Positions 19,685-30,149 of a DNA stretch of 35,166 bases are shown one piece after another. Positions within the stretch are counted from its first letter, which is position 1. The number at the start of each line of letters is the position of its first letter. A model generated the notes under the pieces. It was not told where the DNA came from. It made no database searches and saw nothing but the letters and a program-made list of their open reading frames with translations. The translations under genes and the position numbers were made by a program. This DNA is from Coptodactyla brooksi (lineage: Eukaryota; Arthropoda; Insecta; Coleoptera; Scarabaeidae): contig JAWQRM010000048.1 of assembly GCA_033557675.1 (NCBI GenBank), positions 1 to 35,166 on the forward strand, given 5' to 3'.

Positions 19685-20375
19685 AAGTATCCGGATACTT
19701 TTTCCTAGAGCCAGGTCGACCGTTAGCAGTCGTTCTGGATAATTAAATGTAGAACCTTTCTGTTCAGAATTTTATGCTCTTCAACCTGAGATAGTTTCCG
19801 AATCGATCCAGCATCACCGCGCAGAGCTACGGCCCCTGGAACAAAGGTTACTTTTTTGTTCCACAGGCCAAAGAAACTTTTTCCGCAGGTCTGCTATAGA
19901 CGATCTTCTTCGTAGTTCAGGACTACGAAATTCTTGCATCTTTCAGATTCGTACCTGCAGGCAACTCGGAGCAATCAGCATTTAAAGCTTTAGAGTGATA
20001 TCTGTGATAAGAGCAAGTAGTGAGGTGTATCATATGTAAAATAACGTGAAATTGGCTGCCTTTCAGCAGCTCAAAGATCGATAATCGATTTTTTCCGACT
20101 ATTTCGGGAAACCTGATTGACACCAGTATACTGGCAAAATTTGACAGATTGCTCATCCACAATTCCGGAAACGGATGTCGCAACCTACTAGATCAAGGTA
20201 ATTCTCCGATTTCTGCAGAATATCAAACTGTAAGACACATAATCGTTATAACTCGGCGAAACATGGGACGATTCAGAAACGGCTTTCAGCGTTGAGTTTC
20301 TTTTGAAAAGAACTTTCTAAAAACCTCTTTAAATATACGGAAATATCAAGATGAAGAAAATCGATTTCGCATGAC
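19685..20375 (+). repeat. left terminal inverted repeat of the Tc1-like element
   Basis: Pairs with about 21815-22610. It is shorter than the right arm, mainly because it lacks the AACGTTGAATCGATGGCGTT to AGTGAGTTTTTC block found in the right arm. Ends near ATCGATTTCGCATG. Confidence 0.85.
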
Positions 20376-20463
20376 ACAACTGGAACTGAAACTCCAATTT
20401 TCTCGAGTACGGTAGTCGGGGGTTGTTCTTTGTGACTTGTTTTCATCGAACTTTTCATGTATG

Positions 20464-21245
20464 GGAGGCGTATTTTTAAAGTAAGAACCGCTTAACAATA
20501 AACTTATAACAATGATACACACTTTGGTAATTTATTCAACATGACATTCTACAACCTTCAGCTACCTTTCCACATAGTTGCCATTGTTATTCAAGCGTTT
20601 GTCATAACGTGAGATCACTTTTTGTATACCCTCATCGTAGAAGTCTGCCGCCTGCGCGGAAAACCATTGCTGAACCGCAATTTTCACTTCGTTATCATTG
20701 TTGAAACGCTTGCCGCCGAGGAACCTCTTCAGATGCAAAAAGAGATGGAAGTCACTCGGCGTAAGGGGGATGATCCAATTGCTTCCAGTGAAAAGAGTCG
20801 ATCAAAGCTTGCATTGCAGCAGCAGTATGCGATTTCGCATTATCGTGAAGCAGCAGAACTCCGGCAGACAGCAGGTCGTGCCGTTTTTTCTGGATCGCGC
20901 AGCGAAGTTTCTTCAAAGGTTGATAATACGTATCTGCGTTTATTGTTGTCCCTTGCTGCATGAACTCCACTAGCAAAACATCATGTTTGTCCCAAAACAC
21001 ACTTGCCATGATCTTCCGTATTGAGATTGTCTGCTTGAATTTCACTTTCTTAGGAAATGCTGTGCGCCGCCACTCCATCGATTGCTGCTTCTTGATATTG
21101 GGTCAAAAACGTCAATGCACCAGCACACCCTTTCGTTCTGTGTTCCTCGGAAAGAATCTTTGGAACTCATCGGGAGCACAGCTTCCTGTAATCCAATTTA
21201 TCCGACAATTTCGTAGAGGACGGACCTTGAAACTTGTGGAAAATG
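20464..21245 (-). pseudogene. mariner transposase inserted in the Tc1-like element, N-terminus missing
   Basis: Read on the minus strand from about 21240: SDKLDYRKLCSR, LSEEHRTKGCAGALTFLTQY, then a deletion, then KKQQSMEWRRTAFPKKVKFK, KIMASVFWDKHDVLLVEF, GTTINADTY and LLHDNAKSHTAA. From 20770, after a small deletion (SPDL lost from the PPYSPDLAPSD motif), come SDFHLFLHLKRFLGGKRF and FYDEGIQKVISRYDKRLNNN, then NGNYVER and a stop near 20560. The second and third Asp of the DD34D triad remain (HDN; SDFH). The first (GDE) is deleted. At the 3' end GGGAGGCGTATTTTTAAAGT (from 20464) looks like the terminal repeat; the 5' end is lost. The inserter removed the Tc1 transposase N-terminus. Confidence 0.85.
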
Positions 21246-21249
21246 CAAG

Positions 21250-21780
21250 GACAACGTGAAAATTGTGAAATGCCTGTTGAAAAACGACCAAATTGTGTTA
21301 TCTACCACACGCAGAAGATCGTCGTCGATTACGGATGGCCGGTCCGAGAGCTGTTCACTGTGCACATTCTTCCGACCTTAATAATCTTACCCACTTACGA
21401 ACGTTACCTTCATTCATTGCATTGGGACCGAGAAACCGGGAAAATGTACACAGACAGGTATATGGACATGCTGTCGAATAATTTACTGCCGTGGGCGAAG
21501 GGTCGTCGTCGTGGCTGGTACTTCCAGTAGGACAACGGTCCTAAGCGCACATTCGCGGTAGCAGGACAGTGGTTCCGAAAGCATCGCATCCCTTTGTTTT
21601 CCTGGCTCTCCCAGAGTTCCGATCTCAATCCGATCGAGCATGTCTGGGAGGAACTGGAATGTTGAGTTCGTCTCGCCAGACCTAAAAATCTGGAGGATAA
21701 GTTACAACAGTCAACCACTTACACGGAAAAGACCGAAGACATATTTGATAATGTTTTTGCGAAATTTAGTCCGTCATTTT
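21250..21780 (+). pseudogene. Tc1-like (DD34E) transposase, C-terminal part
   Basis: The plus strand reads NNLLPWAKGRRRGWYFQ, a stop where Gln is expected, then DNGPKRTFAVAGQWFRKHRI and SWLSQSSDLNPIEHVWEELE. This is the catalytic end of a Tc1-type transposase: the middle Asp is in DNGPK and the Glu in NPIEH, 34 residues apart (DD34E). The remaining tail RLARPKNLEDKLQQ fits the family. The first Asp and the whole DNA-binding part are absent, replaced by the mariner to the left. Transcription direction is the same as the host piggyBac. Confidence 0.85.
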
Positions 21781-21814
21781 GAAAAGAATGAAACGAAAAA
21801 AGCAGGTTTCGCAC

Positions 21815-22610
21815 AAAGAATCAGAAATCGATTTTTTCATTCTTGATATTTCATGTATATTTCAAGAGGTTCTTAGAAAGTTTTTTTTGAAGGGAAACTC
21901 AACGCTGAAAACTGTTTCTGAATCGGCCCATTTTTCGCCGAGTTATAACGGTCTATGTGTCCATACTTCGATTTTCTGCAGAAATCGGAGAATTACCTTG
22001 ATCTCGTACGTTGCGACGCCCGCTTCCGAAATTATAGACAAGTAATCGCTGTGAAATTTTGCCAGTATACTGGTGACAGTCAGGCGTTCCCAAAATAGCA
22101 ACTATGGTTTCCAGAAAAAAATCGATTATCGATCGGTGAGCTGCTGAAAAACTCACTTCTCCAGAGCGACTTTGCGGACGCTTTTCATTCCGAATCGATT
22201 TTTTTGCCGTTTTCTCTCCACGGTTCTCGAACGCCATCGATTCAACGTTATTTGACATATGATATACCTCTCTACCTGCTCTCATCACAGATATCACTCG
22301 AAAGCTTCAAACGCTGATTGCTCCGAGATGTCTGCAGGTACAAATCTAAAAGTTGCAGGAATTTCGTAGACCTGAAGTACGAAGATCATCTATATAATAC
22401 CTGCGGAAAAAATTTCTTCGGCCTGCGGCGACATCGAGTTGAAGGAGCAAAAAAGTAACCTTCGTTCCACGGGCCGTAGTTCTGCGCAGTGACGCTGAAT
22501 CGATTAGGAAACTAGAGCACAAAATTATGGATAGAAAAGTTCTACATTCAACAATCCAGAACAACTACGAAGGGTCAAACGGGATCTCGGTAAAAGTGTC
22601 CGGATACGTT
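21815..22610 (-). repeat. right terminal inverted repeat of the Tc1-like element
   Basis: Inverted match to 19685-20375. The last base before the TA duplication is 22610. The frames read from it (for example 22297-21953 minus) are repeats, not genes. Confidence 0.85.
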
Positions 22611-22768
22611 TAGGCGTCAACCAATAAAATTGTGCATTTATACTGGTTGAATATGCAAGTGTGTGCATATCTGGGCATGTCTGTGCGCGCATATCATATG
22701 AATAGGGAACGCGAACAGCGCACTTCAGTTTCTTTACATACAGTGTTGAATAAACATTATCATAAATA

Positions 22769-24205
22769 ATGGCGAGGCGATTTCTATATGATGAAGAAAC
22801 AGCAGAGATAGAAGCAAATGCATCCGACGATGAAGATACTTCTGAGGTTGAAAATCATACCAGCGATGGTACCGACTATAAAAAAACCAAAGCAGGCTAT
22901 GATTCTTCAGATAATGACATAGTGCAAATAAATATTGTGGTTCATGTGCAGTTAGTACAGTCAAAAGACAAAGTTATACCTTGGTAGTAGTCAAAATGTA
23001 ATAAAAATTACTCTTGGTCCAGCTAGGTATGCCATATCCAGAGTGAAGGATATTCTGTCTGCCTTTCAAGTTATCTAAAATATTGTGTTAAAAATGAGCA
23101 ATATTGGAGGTCGGAGAGTGTACGGATGCGATTAGGAAGACCTGGCTAATATTACAATACAAGCATATGTAGAATTGTTGTTGGCAGGAGCTTATAAATC
23201 ACACTGTGAATCAACAAACTTGTGGAATGCAGAAACTTTTCTTGCAACGATGTCGTTGAAAGTTTTTTTATCGAATATCACGCGTATAACGTTTTGACGA
23301 TAAGGTCGATCGTCAACAAAGGAGAGCAAGTGACAAATTAGCTCCTATAAGAGAGTTTTGGGAGAAGTGGGTAGAAATTATGCCTAAATTGTACAATGTA
23401 GGTGATAATGTTACTGATGAACAACTTGTTGGCTTCAGAGGATGCTGTCCTTTCAAACAGTATATTCCCAGCAAGCCAGCAAAATATGGCATCAAAATAT
23501 GGACTCTTTGTGACAGTGGTAGATTCTACGCCATGAAAGCTCAAGTTTATACGGGAAAATGTCCGGGTGAAGCACCAGAAAACAATCAGGGATGTGAGTA
23601 GTTTCAGACCTAACACATGCACTCGGGGGGCAAAATGTTACATGTGACAAGTTTCTTACATCCAAAAAATCAGGTGAAATGCTCCTCAAAAGAAGACTTC
23701 TAATGCTAGGAACGATCAGAAAAAATAAGCTCGAACTTTCCGTGATTACAATAGGTGAAGAAGTACCTAGTTCTACTTTTTATTTTACCAGGGATACCGC
23801 AATTGTGTCACATGTGCCTAAAAAAATAAAAATGTTATTCTCATGAACACAATGCATTGTGATATAGAAGTGAACAGCAGGGACGACAAGAAGTCACTAG
23901 TGATGCTAGATTTTAACTCTACCAAAGGGGCGATTGATACGTTAGATCAAAGTATTGTAGCATATACCTGCAAAAGAAAAACCAATGGATGGCCTATTAG
24001 TTTGTTCTGCAATATACTTGAAGTTAGTGGTTATAATGTATTTGTGTTATGGAGAGAAATAAATCCAGATTGGAATAAGAACGTTCTATACAACAGAAGA
24101 CGATTTCTGGAAGAATTGGGCAAACTGATGGTAACTCCCCATATGATGTCAAGAGAACACAAACCTCATGCACAGAATTTATTTGATATTCTCTCTTGTT
24201 TTTAG
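22769..24205 (+). pseudogene. piggyBac transposase, near full length, frameshifted (copy 2)
   Basis: Starts MARRFLYDEETAEIEANASD (ATG 22769, same as copy 1). After the acidic N-terminus the frame shifts several times. Recognisable blocks are RVKDILSAFQV, ITIQAYVELLLAGAYKSHCE, DKLAPIREFWEKW, MPKLYNVGDNVTDEQLVGFR, GCCPFKQYIPSKPAKYG, QVYTGKCPGEAPENNQG, GQNVTCDKFLTSKKSGEM, LLMLGTIRKNKLELSV, DFNSTKGAIDTLDQS and YTCKRKTNGWP. The three Asp positions expected for piggyBac remain: TDEQL (23416-23418), VTCDK (23646-23648) and AIDTLD (23936-23938). The C-terminal frame is open from 23843 to the stop near 24205. A stop interrupts the 22769 frame at 22987 and others follow, so no active enzyme is expected. 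Confidence 0.88.
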
Positions 24206-24372
24206 ATTTGGTCTTTGTAAGATTTTTTATTATAATACATTTTCCTCTTGTTAGTAATAAGATTGCTTTTCGACGTTGTTATCATTTATATACCGCGATA
24301 AAATCACATCGGGTCACTGTGACGTGAAGGACTACAAGTGTATGGTAAAACTAAGGAGAACAGCAGGGTTAA

Positions 24373-25690
24373 ATTTGAACAGGAATTTTCGACACAAAAG
24401 CGAAGAACAAATGGTTCTTGAGGTAGTTTATGTTTAATTAACCAATCCCTGGTTGATTATAGTAATGATGATACTGGTTACATACACTGGACTACTGGCT
24501 TCGGTTATTTAAGGAGATCGAAATTGTTAAGTTCACAGCTTCCACCTTAGACAATTATCAGTATGATGCCCCAAACTAAGCACCCAAAATTCAACCTATT
24601 CCAATTTAAAAAAATAAAAATGCAAAAAAGCAAAATCGGATTATATAGGAATAATCGAGTAAAGTCGAAATAAATTAGAAGTGGCCTTAAAACCGCTCTA
24701 GTGGTACAAAGAATGAAACATACTTCAATTAAACGTTCAAGTTAGGTTTTGCTAAATGGATAAAATCGCCTGCTCACGAAGCCTACTGGGAAAACATTGA
24801 ACTAGAGGGATTAGTGGCGAAATGGTTAAATTGAAATTACCTCGAAAACTAAATTTAATTTTAGAATTTTTTGTGCATTGGATTGGGCATAATTTCAAAG
24901 CTTGCACGAAAGAAATATTTGTTCTCGACAAAATATCTGTTGATTGTTGTAACATAGTATGTATTTATTTCTTAGACAGAAGTTGCTGCTAATAACAATC
25001 AGGTATCGTTTATGAATTAAAATATCTCTTTTGGTTTCGAAGTTAATGTATCCTGGAATAAAACTTGGATATCCCGGTGTAAATATCCTTTAAAAAAATA
25101 TGGGTTAATGGTAAAAACTGGATTTATTATCCAAATTAACTGGGGAATACGAGTTTATCATAAAAGAATTTTTTTGACGTAGTTGATATTTGCTAAGTAG
25201 CCAAAATTTAAAACTCTTAACCCAATCCTCTCTTGTTGGGTCATTCTTTGTTAATTATTCTTTGCCATAGTTTTCTATTTTTCAATATGCTTTTATATTT
25301 ATATCTATTTATATTTATATCGGGAAATATGCAATTATTTCCCGATTTCAACATTTCATTTACTTCTTCGTCTGCCGCTAAATCGCTTTCCCATTTTGCC
25401 CACCTTCACTTTGCCAGCCTTAATGTTGGAATTTTTAACATGTGCTTCAACATTTTATGGCGTATTCCCCTTATTTCTCCGAGGAGGGATTTTATACTTA
25501 TAGTAGCCGCGCTGACCTGTAGAGTGATCACGCAGTAAACATACGGTCAGAGCATGAATTCTGCCTAAGCCACCCTAAAAGCCCTGTTTACAGGGTACAA
25601 ATGAAATTTTAGGGATGGTGCCTAATACAAATTGTTTGTCGCGTAATGTGGGTTGCCTAATACTACTTAACCACTTAACCATATAATGTC
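24373..25690. other. spacer, no supported gene
   Basis: The frames at 24752-24955 and 25233-25538 have no recognised domain. A CGGGAAATA...TATTTCCCG inverted pair flanks about 25321-25345. Nothing else was seen. Confidence 0.5.
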
Positions 25691-25694
25691 AATT

Positions 25695-26920
25695 ATACTG
25701 GGTCAGCCTAAATTGTTTTCACAAAATGGTGATAGTACCCATCCAGCCAGCAATAATTACCATGGAACATAGGGTCGCATTATTATGAAACCAGATGATG
25801 AGTGCGTCGAACATTTTAGGTTAGTAGAGAGGTGTGGCTGTGTTTGTGAACATTAATCGCGTTTAGTTTAATGACGTGATCTAACAGTCAAAGGTTTCAA
25901 AAACCTTACGTTACATAAGAATCAAAGCTTCTAAGCCAGATTATGGTGGGATTTCCAGTTGAAAACGATCTAATTAGAAGAATTTTCGCATGTCAGTTTC
26001 TAATATTTTTCCATTTAAATTAAAAGTTTCGAATTTAGTAATAAAATATATCACAATATTGGTAATGTTGCATGTTGGTTTTGGCGAGTTTTCTCCGAAT
26101 AAATCAAACGTTTGCAAGTGGTACAAATATTTCCAAGAGGGCCGTGAAGATGACCAGCGCCCTGAACGCCGCAGCACATCAATAATGCATGACAACGTCG
26201 AAAAAGTGAAGAAAATCATTATGGACAATCACCGAATCTATCAAGAAGGTTACTAACCATCAAGAAGGTTACTGAGAATATTGGTATATCATTTAGCTCA
26301 TGCCAAGCAATGTGTTGGGATATTGATCAGATGTTGCTGAATGAAGTTAGCGACTATCCAGAACTGCTCAACCGTATCATAAGTGGTGATGAAGCATGAG
26401 TGTAGCTATACGACATCGAAATTAAAATTCAATCGTCCTAATAAAACCTTCCTGGAGAGCCAGCCAAAACCAAATATAGCTCGCCAAATTCAATCGAAGG
26501 CGAAGGTTCTTTTTACTGCTTTTTTCGATTTCAACGGCATACTGTAGCTTGAGTTCTTTTCACCATATCGTACCATCGATAAGGAATACCACCTGGACTT
26601 TTTGCGCCTGGAATTTGGTCCAATTACACCATGATAATGCATCTGTTCACAACTCACTCCTTAATTATAATTTTTGGATACAACAACACCGTTTTGGTTC
26701 CTGAAACCTCTTTCTATTCCTGAAAAAGAACATAAAAGGACAACGTTTTGTCATCAGTAATGAGGTAAAGACAGAATCACTGAAGGAGCTAAAAGCCATA
26801 CTAACAATAGTGTTAAGGGAAGCCTTCGAGGATTAGAAAAACCCAAAGCACAAATGTATCTTATGGTGACTAATTTTAAGGCGGCACAATTAATATTGAT
26901 ACATAAATAAAGATTTGACA
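25695..26920 (+). pseudogene. mariner transposase relic, multiply broken
   Basis: The N-terminal part is open at 25990-26256 and contains SNVCKWYKYFQEGREDDQRP, like the W...F.EGRED.....R.GRPSTS linker after the first HTH. Then come TENIGISFSSCQAM, DYPELLNRIISGDEA (first catalytic Asp, 26388-26390), LYDIEIKIQSS, and much lower down NIKGQRFVISNEVKTESLKE and LKAILTIVLREAFED (26720-26840), the C-terminal helix region. Between FYCFFRFQ and this lies a gap in homology, so HDN and the last Asp motif are missing or unreadable. A 19-bp duplication (26240-26278) shifts the frame. ACTGGGTCAGCCTAAATTGT at 25698 may be the left terminal repeat. Confidence 0.7.
26240..26277 (+). repeat. 19-bp tandem duplication breaking the mariner frame
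   Basis: ATCAAGAAGGTTACTAACC is followed immediately by ATCAAGAAGGTTACTGAG. Because the unit is 19 bases, it shifts the frame and brings in a stop between the linker and TENIGIS. Confidence 0.85.
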
Positions 26921-26974
26921 TAACTCATGTCAATTGCACCACTATAAAGCAGTTGCTTATTTACTAGTTGCTCG

Positions 26975-27215
26975 TAAATTTGTTGCCAAAAACAACTGCC
27001 CTGCGACTGCTTCCTATTCCCGAAGATGAAAACAACATGAAAGAATGACATTTTACCAACAATGAGGAAGTAAAGGTTGAATCGCTGAAGGAGTTAAAAG
27101 CCATATTAAAAATTGTGTTCCAGAAGTGCTTCGAATGTTGGAAAATCTGCTGGCACATGTGTATTATATCTTATGGAGACTATTTTTATGTTGACAAAAT
27201 GAATATTGATGAATA
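26975..27215 (+). pseudogene. second mariner C-terminal fragment in tandem
   Basis: The plus strand reads LRLLPIPEDENNMKE, a stop, HFTNNEEVKVESLKELKAIL, KIVFQKCFECW, WHMCIISYGDYF and VDKMNIDE ending in a stop at about 27215. This is a second version of the mariner tail at 26690-26900, with EEVK.ESLKELKAI in both, and it is better preserved (CF..W...WH.CI...GDYF). About 75 bases of other sequence separate them. It is either a tandem duplication or a second insertion beside the first. Confidence 0.7.
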
Positions 27216-27229
27216 AGCAAAGATTGTTG

Positions 27230-28630
27230 AGAAGGAGAAAATGCCGTTTTCTCTTTAAAATGATCAGAAACCTTGTATGCTTAGAAGTTCTTCATATGTA
27301 AACATTTTCTGCAGAACAGTTATTAAGCAAAGAAAGATGTACTAGATTCTTACCTTTTTCCTATATACTAAATAGTTACTTACTTGAAAACTTTCAATGT
27401 GAATAAAATGGTGGAGGTCAGTTAGCAAAATGTGTACTGCTTTATTATTTTGTATCGGGAGCATACTATCTAATGTTCTTCAATCAGGCACTCCTAAACT
27501 TTCACATGTTCGGCGTTATTCGCCCAAACATTTCATAAAGTATTTCTCCAGGTATTCATTCCCAAGGTGTATCTCGAGATAACACAATTTGACTAAATAT
27601 GTTAACTAAATCCTGTCTAAACACATACTTATTTCTAACTGTTTTAAACACACCGTAGCTGTATCGTTTATGGATATGAATCATTTCTGTATGCCCATAA
27701 AGCCAGTCAGTCATCGCACAAAGACACTTAAATCTCGCCTGACGCACTCTGTCTGAGATGTTAACGAAGCCTCCGAGCGCCTTGTATTCGTCATATAGGC
27801 AAAAGCCCCCGGATCCCGTTTATTAATAAATCCAATTTGTTACCATAAAAGTCGACAGTAATTGAGCGATCGATATAATTCACCCAACGCGGACTCAATC
27901 AATAACGCCGTGGCAGTAGCGCGTGGGATTCGTAGTTTGCCCAGTCTGTTGCCCCACGAATGTCAAGAGTTGGTCACATTGGCGTGTTCCACCCTATAAT
28001 AACAAGTCATTAGTTCGGACGATGAAATGTTGGTCGCAAGTTTTAACTGGGAATTGTAACACTTGACTTGAATCTATGCATGAAGTGACATCTGCTAGTT
28101 TTTGCATTGAACGATAATAGCGGTGTCATTGAGGCATAACCAAAGAACGGCATAACTAGATAAACATAGGATAATGTGTGTGAAGATAGGGTGTGTGAAA
28201 ATTTCATTCGCGTACAGAAGAATCAGACGAGTCAGACTAAAAGACGTGGTATACTCAATAAGATTGGAACTAAACTGAATACAAGATTCGTCTATCACAA
28301 ACGTGTCTTCCCATCTGCTACTCTGGTAAGGTTGATTCAGACATAAGACGACCTAACTTTCGTAACAGAATTGTATGATTTATAAGCGTTATCGATTAAT
28401 GTTGATCGATTATAAATGTGGGTTTGGAATATAATGATCGCTCTTGATTAGTGAAGCGCGCGTCGAGCAGCTTTATCAAGTTGTCAGAAAAGGATAAGCA
28501 TTTCTTGCATTCAAAATGGTAGGCATCATGCATAAGGGAGGAGTTAGTAACAAGTTATATAGAGCAGTTAAAATTTTGTTTAGAGAGACCAATAAGTTCG
28601 TTACAGGGAAATAAAAGAAAAAATATGAAT
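27230..28630. other. spacer containing one coding-like minus frame
   Basis: On the minus strand, 27556 to about 27815 is open and reads GSGGFCLYDEYKALGGFVNI then RVRQARFKCLCAMTDWLYGH and HIHKRYSYGVFKTVRNKYVF. The composition is protein-like but I recognise no family. The 27760-28010 part is GC-richer than its surroundings. GCGCGCGTCGAGCAGCTTTA at about 28456 resembles motifs near retroelement 3' ends. Confidence 0.35.
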
Positions 28631-28639
28631 GTTTAGTAC

Positions 28640-29073
28640 AAAAAATGAGTCAGGTAAACAGGATGTTCAACAACAATTTAAGCATTGCTGTGCTGACTGT
28701 CTTTGAGTTCTTTCGCAAAAGTGATCACAAGCTGCCGATACAGTTGGATAACTTATGAATCATTGTGCTATTTTCATAGGTACAGAATTATTCCGAAAGT
28801 ATGTTTCGAATATTGGCCTAATGTATAAAGATATCTGACGAAGTTCAGCTAATACTTTGTAAACATTCCGTGGAAGTGTTATTCCTAAGCGATGGAGTTA
28901 CCACAGACGAAAGACTATCAACGTCAACACACAATATTGCTCAAGCTCAAGGGATCAGTCTAACAGCTGTAGTAAGAATATTGCACAAAAATAACAGCCT
29001 TAAGGATATGTATTCAACCATGGATCCATGTTTAAGAACGAAAACACTTATTACTGGAGTGATAAAAATTTAA
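28640..29073 (+). pseudogene. DUF4817-like helix-turn-helix remnant of a transposase
   Basis: The plus-strand frame at 28870-29073 contains RLSTSTHNIAQAQGISLTAV then VRILHKNN. This resembles the second HTH of DUF4817-containing insect transposases (P.(I/T)STR.IA...G.S..TV.R.LH...L.PYH). The expected PYH and the DDE domain are not seen downstream. Upstream, a loosely matching MSQVNRMFNNNLSIAV frame lies at about 28640-28700, but stops separate it. A decayed HTH module is the most I can support. Confidence 0.45.
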
Positions 29074-29079
29074 AAGAAT

Positions 29080-29400
29080 TTAACGGATGCGGCTAATTGA
29101 TCGGGGTTCGGGAGTTTTGGAACCTTTGGTTTAGTAACAAAGATTAAACAATTGCCACCACTATACCAAAACCGAAAAGTTTATTTTGCTTGATGTACGT
29201 ATCGCCGATTAAGTTGGCATCCGCATAAGCGCTAGCGACACATGATTGAAACAACGGCTCTACATTCTATTTTGTACTAAAGTTTGGCGAACAGATGTCG
29301 CGCTTACTATCTAGCACAGTCAGTGAAAACCATTAAAGTGCATGCTTTGTTTTCGGACGTGCCTTTTACCAGGTCTGGTTTTCTTTGCTTACCTTTTTTT
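29080..29400. other. spacer, nothing recognised
   Basis: Slightly less AT-rich than neighbours; no gene or element end seen. Confidence 0.45.
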
Positions 29401-29410
29401 TATTTAGTGC

Positions 29411-29452
29411 TCCTTATTTCCTGTAAAGTAAGTTCTTTATAGGAAATAAGGA
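29411..29452. repeat. 18-bp hairpin, 6-base loop
   Basis: TCCTTATTTCCTGTAAAG (29411-29428) pairs with 29435-29452 with a single G-T wobble. The core is shared with the hairpin at 13092-13130. Confidence 0.8.
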
Positions 29453-29639
29453 CATATATTGAACATTACCCTTAAAACCCTTTTTTTGTTTTTTTTTGGG
29501 ATGGTCTGAGCATGTTTTTTACGCACCACCCAGGGCCCTGTCCCTGGAGTGTCGGACTCGCCTATGCTGAATAGGTCAAAAGAACGAAAGCTTTTTTGAA
29601 AAAATAATGTTTGACAGAATGGCGGTTGTTTTAAAGAAA

Positions 29640-29976
29640 AGTGTGATTTTTCGGGCTCGGGATTGCTTATCTAGCGCATCTCGTCAATTGCTTTAAGGGT
29701 TCTCGGGATATCGTGGTCATCGCACGGAGCTTTTCCGAAAAATGTAATTTCGAAAAAAAACGTGTCTAAAGTTTGCGGTCTAGTTATCAATAGAGTATAA
29801 TTTAATTCTTTTAACTTACACAGAATGCCACAAAGTAAGCATTCTTCTGTCAAAGTCACATATAAAGCATCCATTTTCTCCTGTTTACGATGCTGTCTGC
29901 CCTCTCGTGCAGAAAAATAGAAACAGCCGACTTTAAGCGCGTAGCTGCTACGGGCTGCTTTCGCGCGTAATCTCAT
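29640..29976 (-). pseudogene. Phantom/Mutator-like element 3' fragment
   Basis: The minus frame ends in SAREGRQHRKQEKMDALY and EECLLCGI, resembling the C-terminus of the PF20700-type transposase (...EARI.R......EGLLYG.GI) seen better at 33855. After this, both loci read AACTTA..., then AAACTTTA(G/A)AC(A/G)CGTTTT and TTTCGAAA...ATTTTTC. That shared downstream sequence supports a common 3' end. The 101-codon frame as a whole is not a gene. Confidence 0.4.
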
Positions 29977-30149
29977 AACTTTGTCAATTTTCGTCCAGTT
30001 GACATGAAATTTTCAGCAATCACTCTTGAAATGGCGTACTTCAATTATACTTTTCCAACTAGACTTGACCCATTAAGTCTATCCTTAAATTTGATGATTT
30101 CTAGACTTCCAAATGTATCCAAGAATCTATTATTGAATACATTTCTGCG

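Larger units (their letters stand above)
19685..22610 (+). mobile_element. Tc1-like element with ~700-800 bp terminal inverted repeats
   Basis: Inserted in the 5' region of piggyBac copy 2 and bounded by TA (19683-19684 and 22611-22612). The left end reads AAGTATCCGGATAC and the right end, in reverse, AACGTATCCGGACAC. The arms run inward from 19685 to about 20375 and from 22610 to about 21815. They share strings such as TTCTGGAT, GATATCTGTGAT, ACCAGTATACTGGCAAAATT, AAGGTAATTCTCCGATTTCT and CGTTATAACTCGGCGAAA, with small indels. The coding remnant (about 21250-21780) is Tc1-type, and a mariner sits between it and the left arm. Confidence 0.85.
19422..24368 (+). mobile_element. piggyBac copy 2, both ends present, carrying nested insertions
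   Basis: The 5' end CCCTGCTGTGTC starts at 19422 after TTAA (19418-19421). The 3' end ...ACAGCAGGG finishes at 24368 before TTAA (24369-24372). The 9-bp terminal repeat CCCTGCTGT and the TTAA duplication are diagnostic of piggyBac. The span is 4,947 bp, of which 2,926 bp (19685-22610) is a nested Tc1-like element, leaving about 2.0 kb. The 5' region (19440-19675 and 22613-22768) aligns with copy 1 at 1068-1512. The transposase is at 22769-24205. Confidence 0.9.

Noticed and set aside
20622..20973. Plus-strand frames of 113 and 91 codons
   Set aside because: They are antisense shadows of the mariner transposase, whose motifs read clearly on the minus strand.
21953..22564. Minus-strand frames of 114 and 72 codons
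   Set aside because: They lie entirely in the right terminal inverted repeat of the Tc1-like element; the left arm does not preserve the frame.
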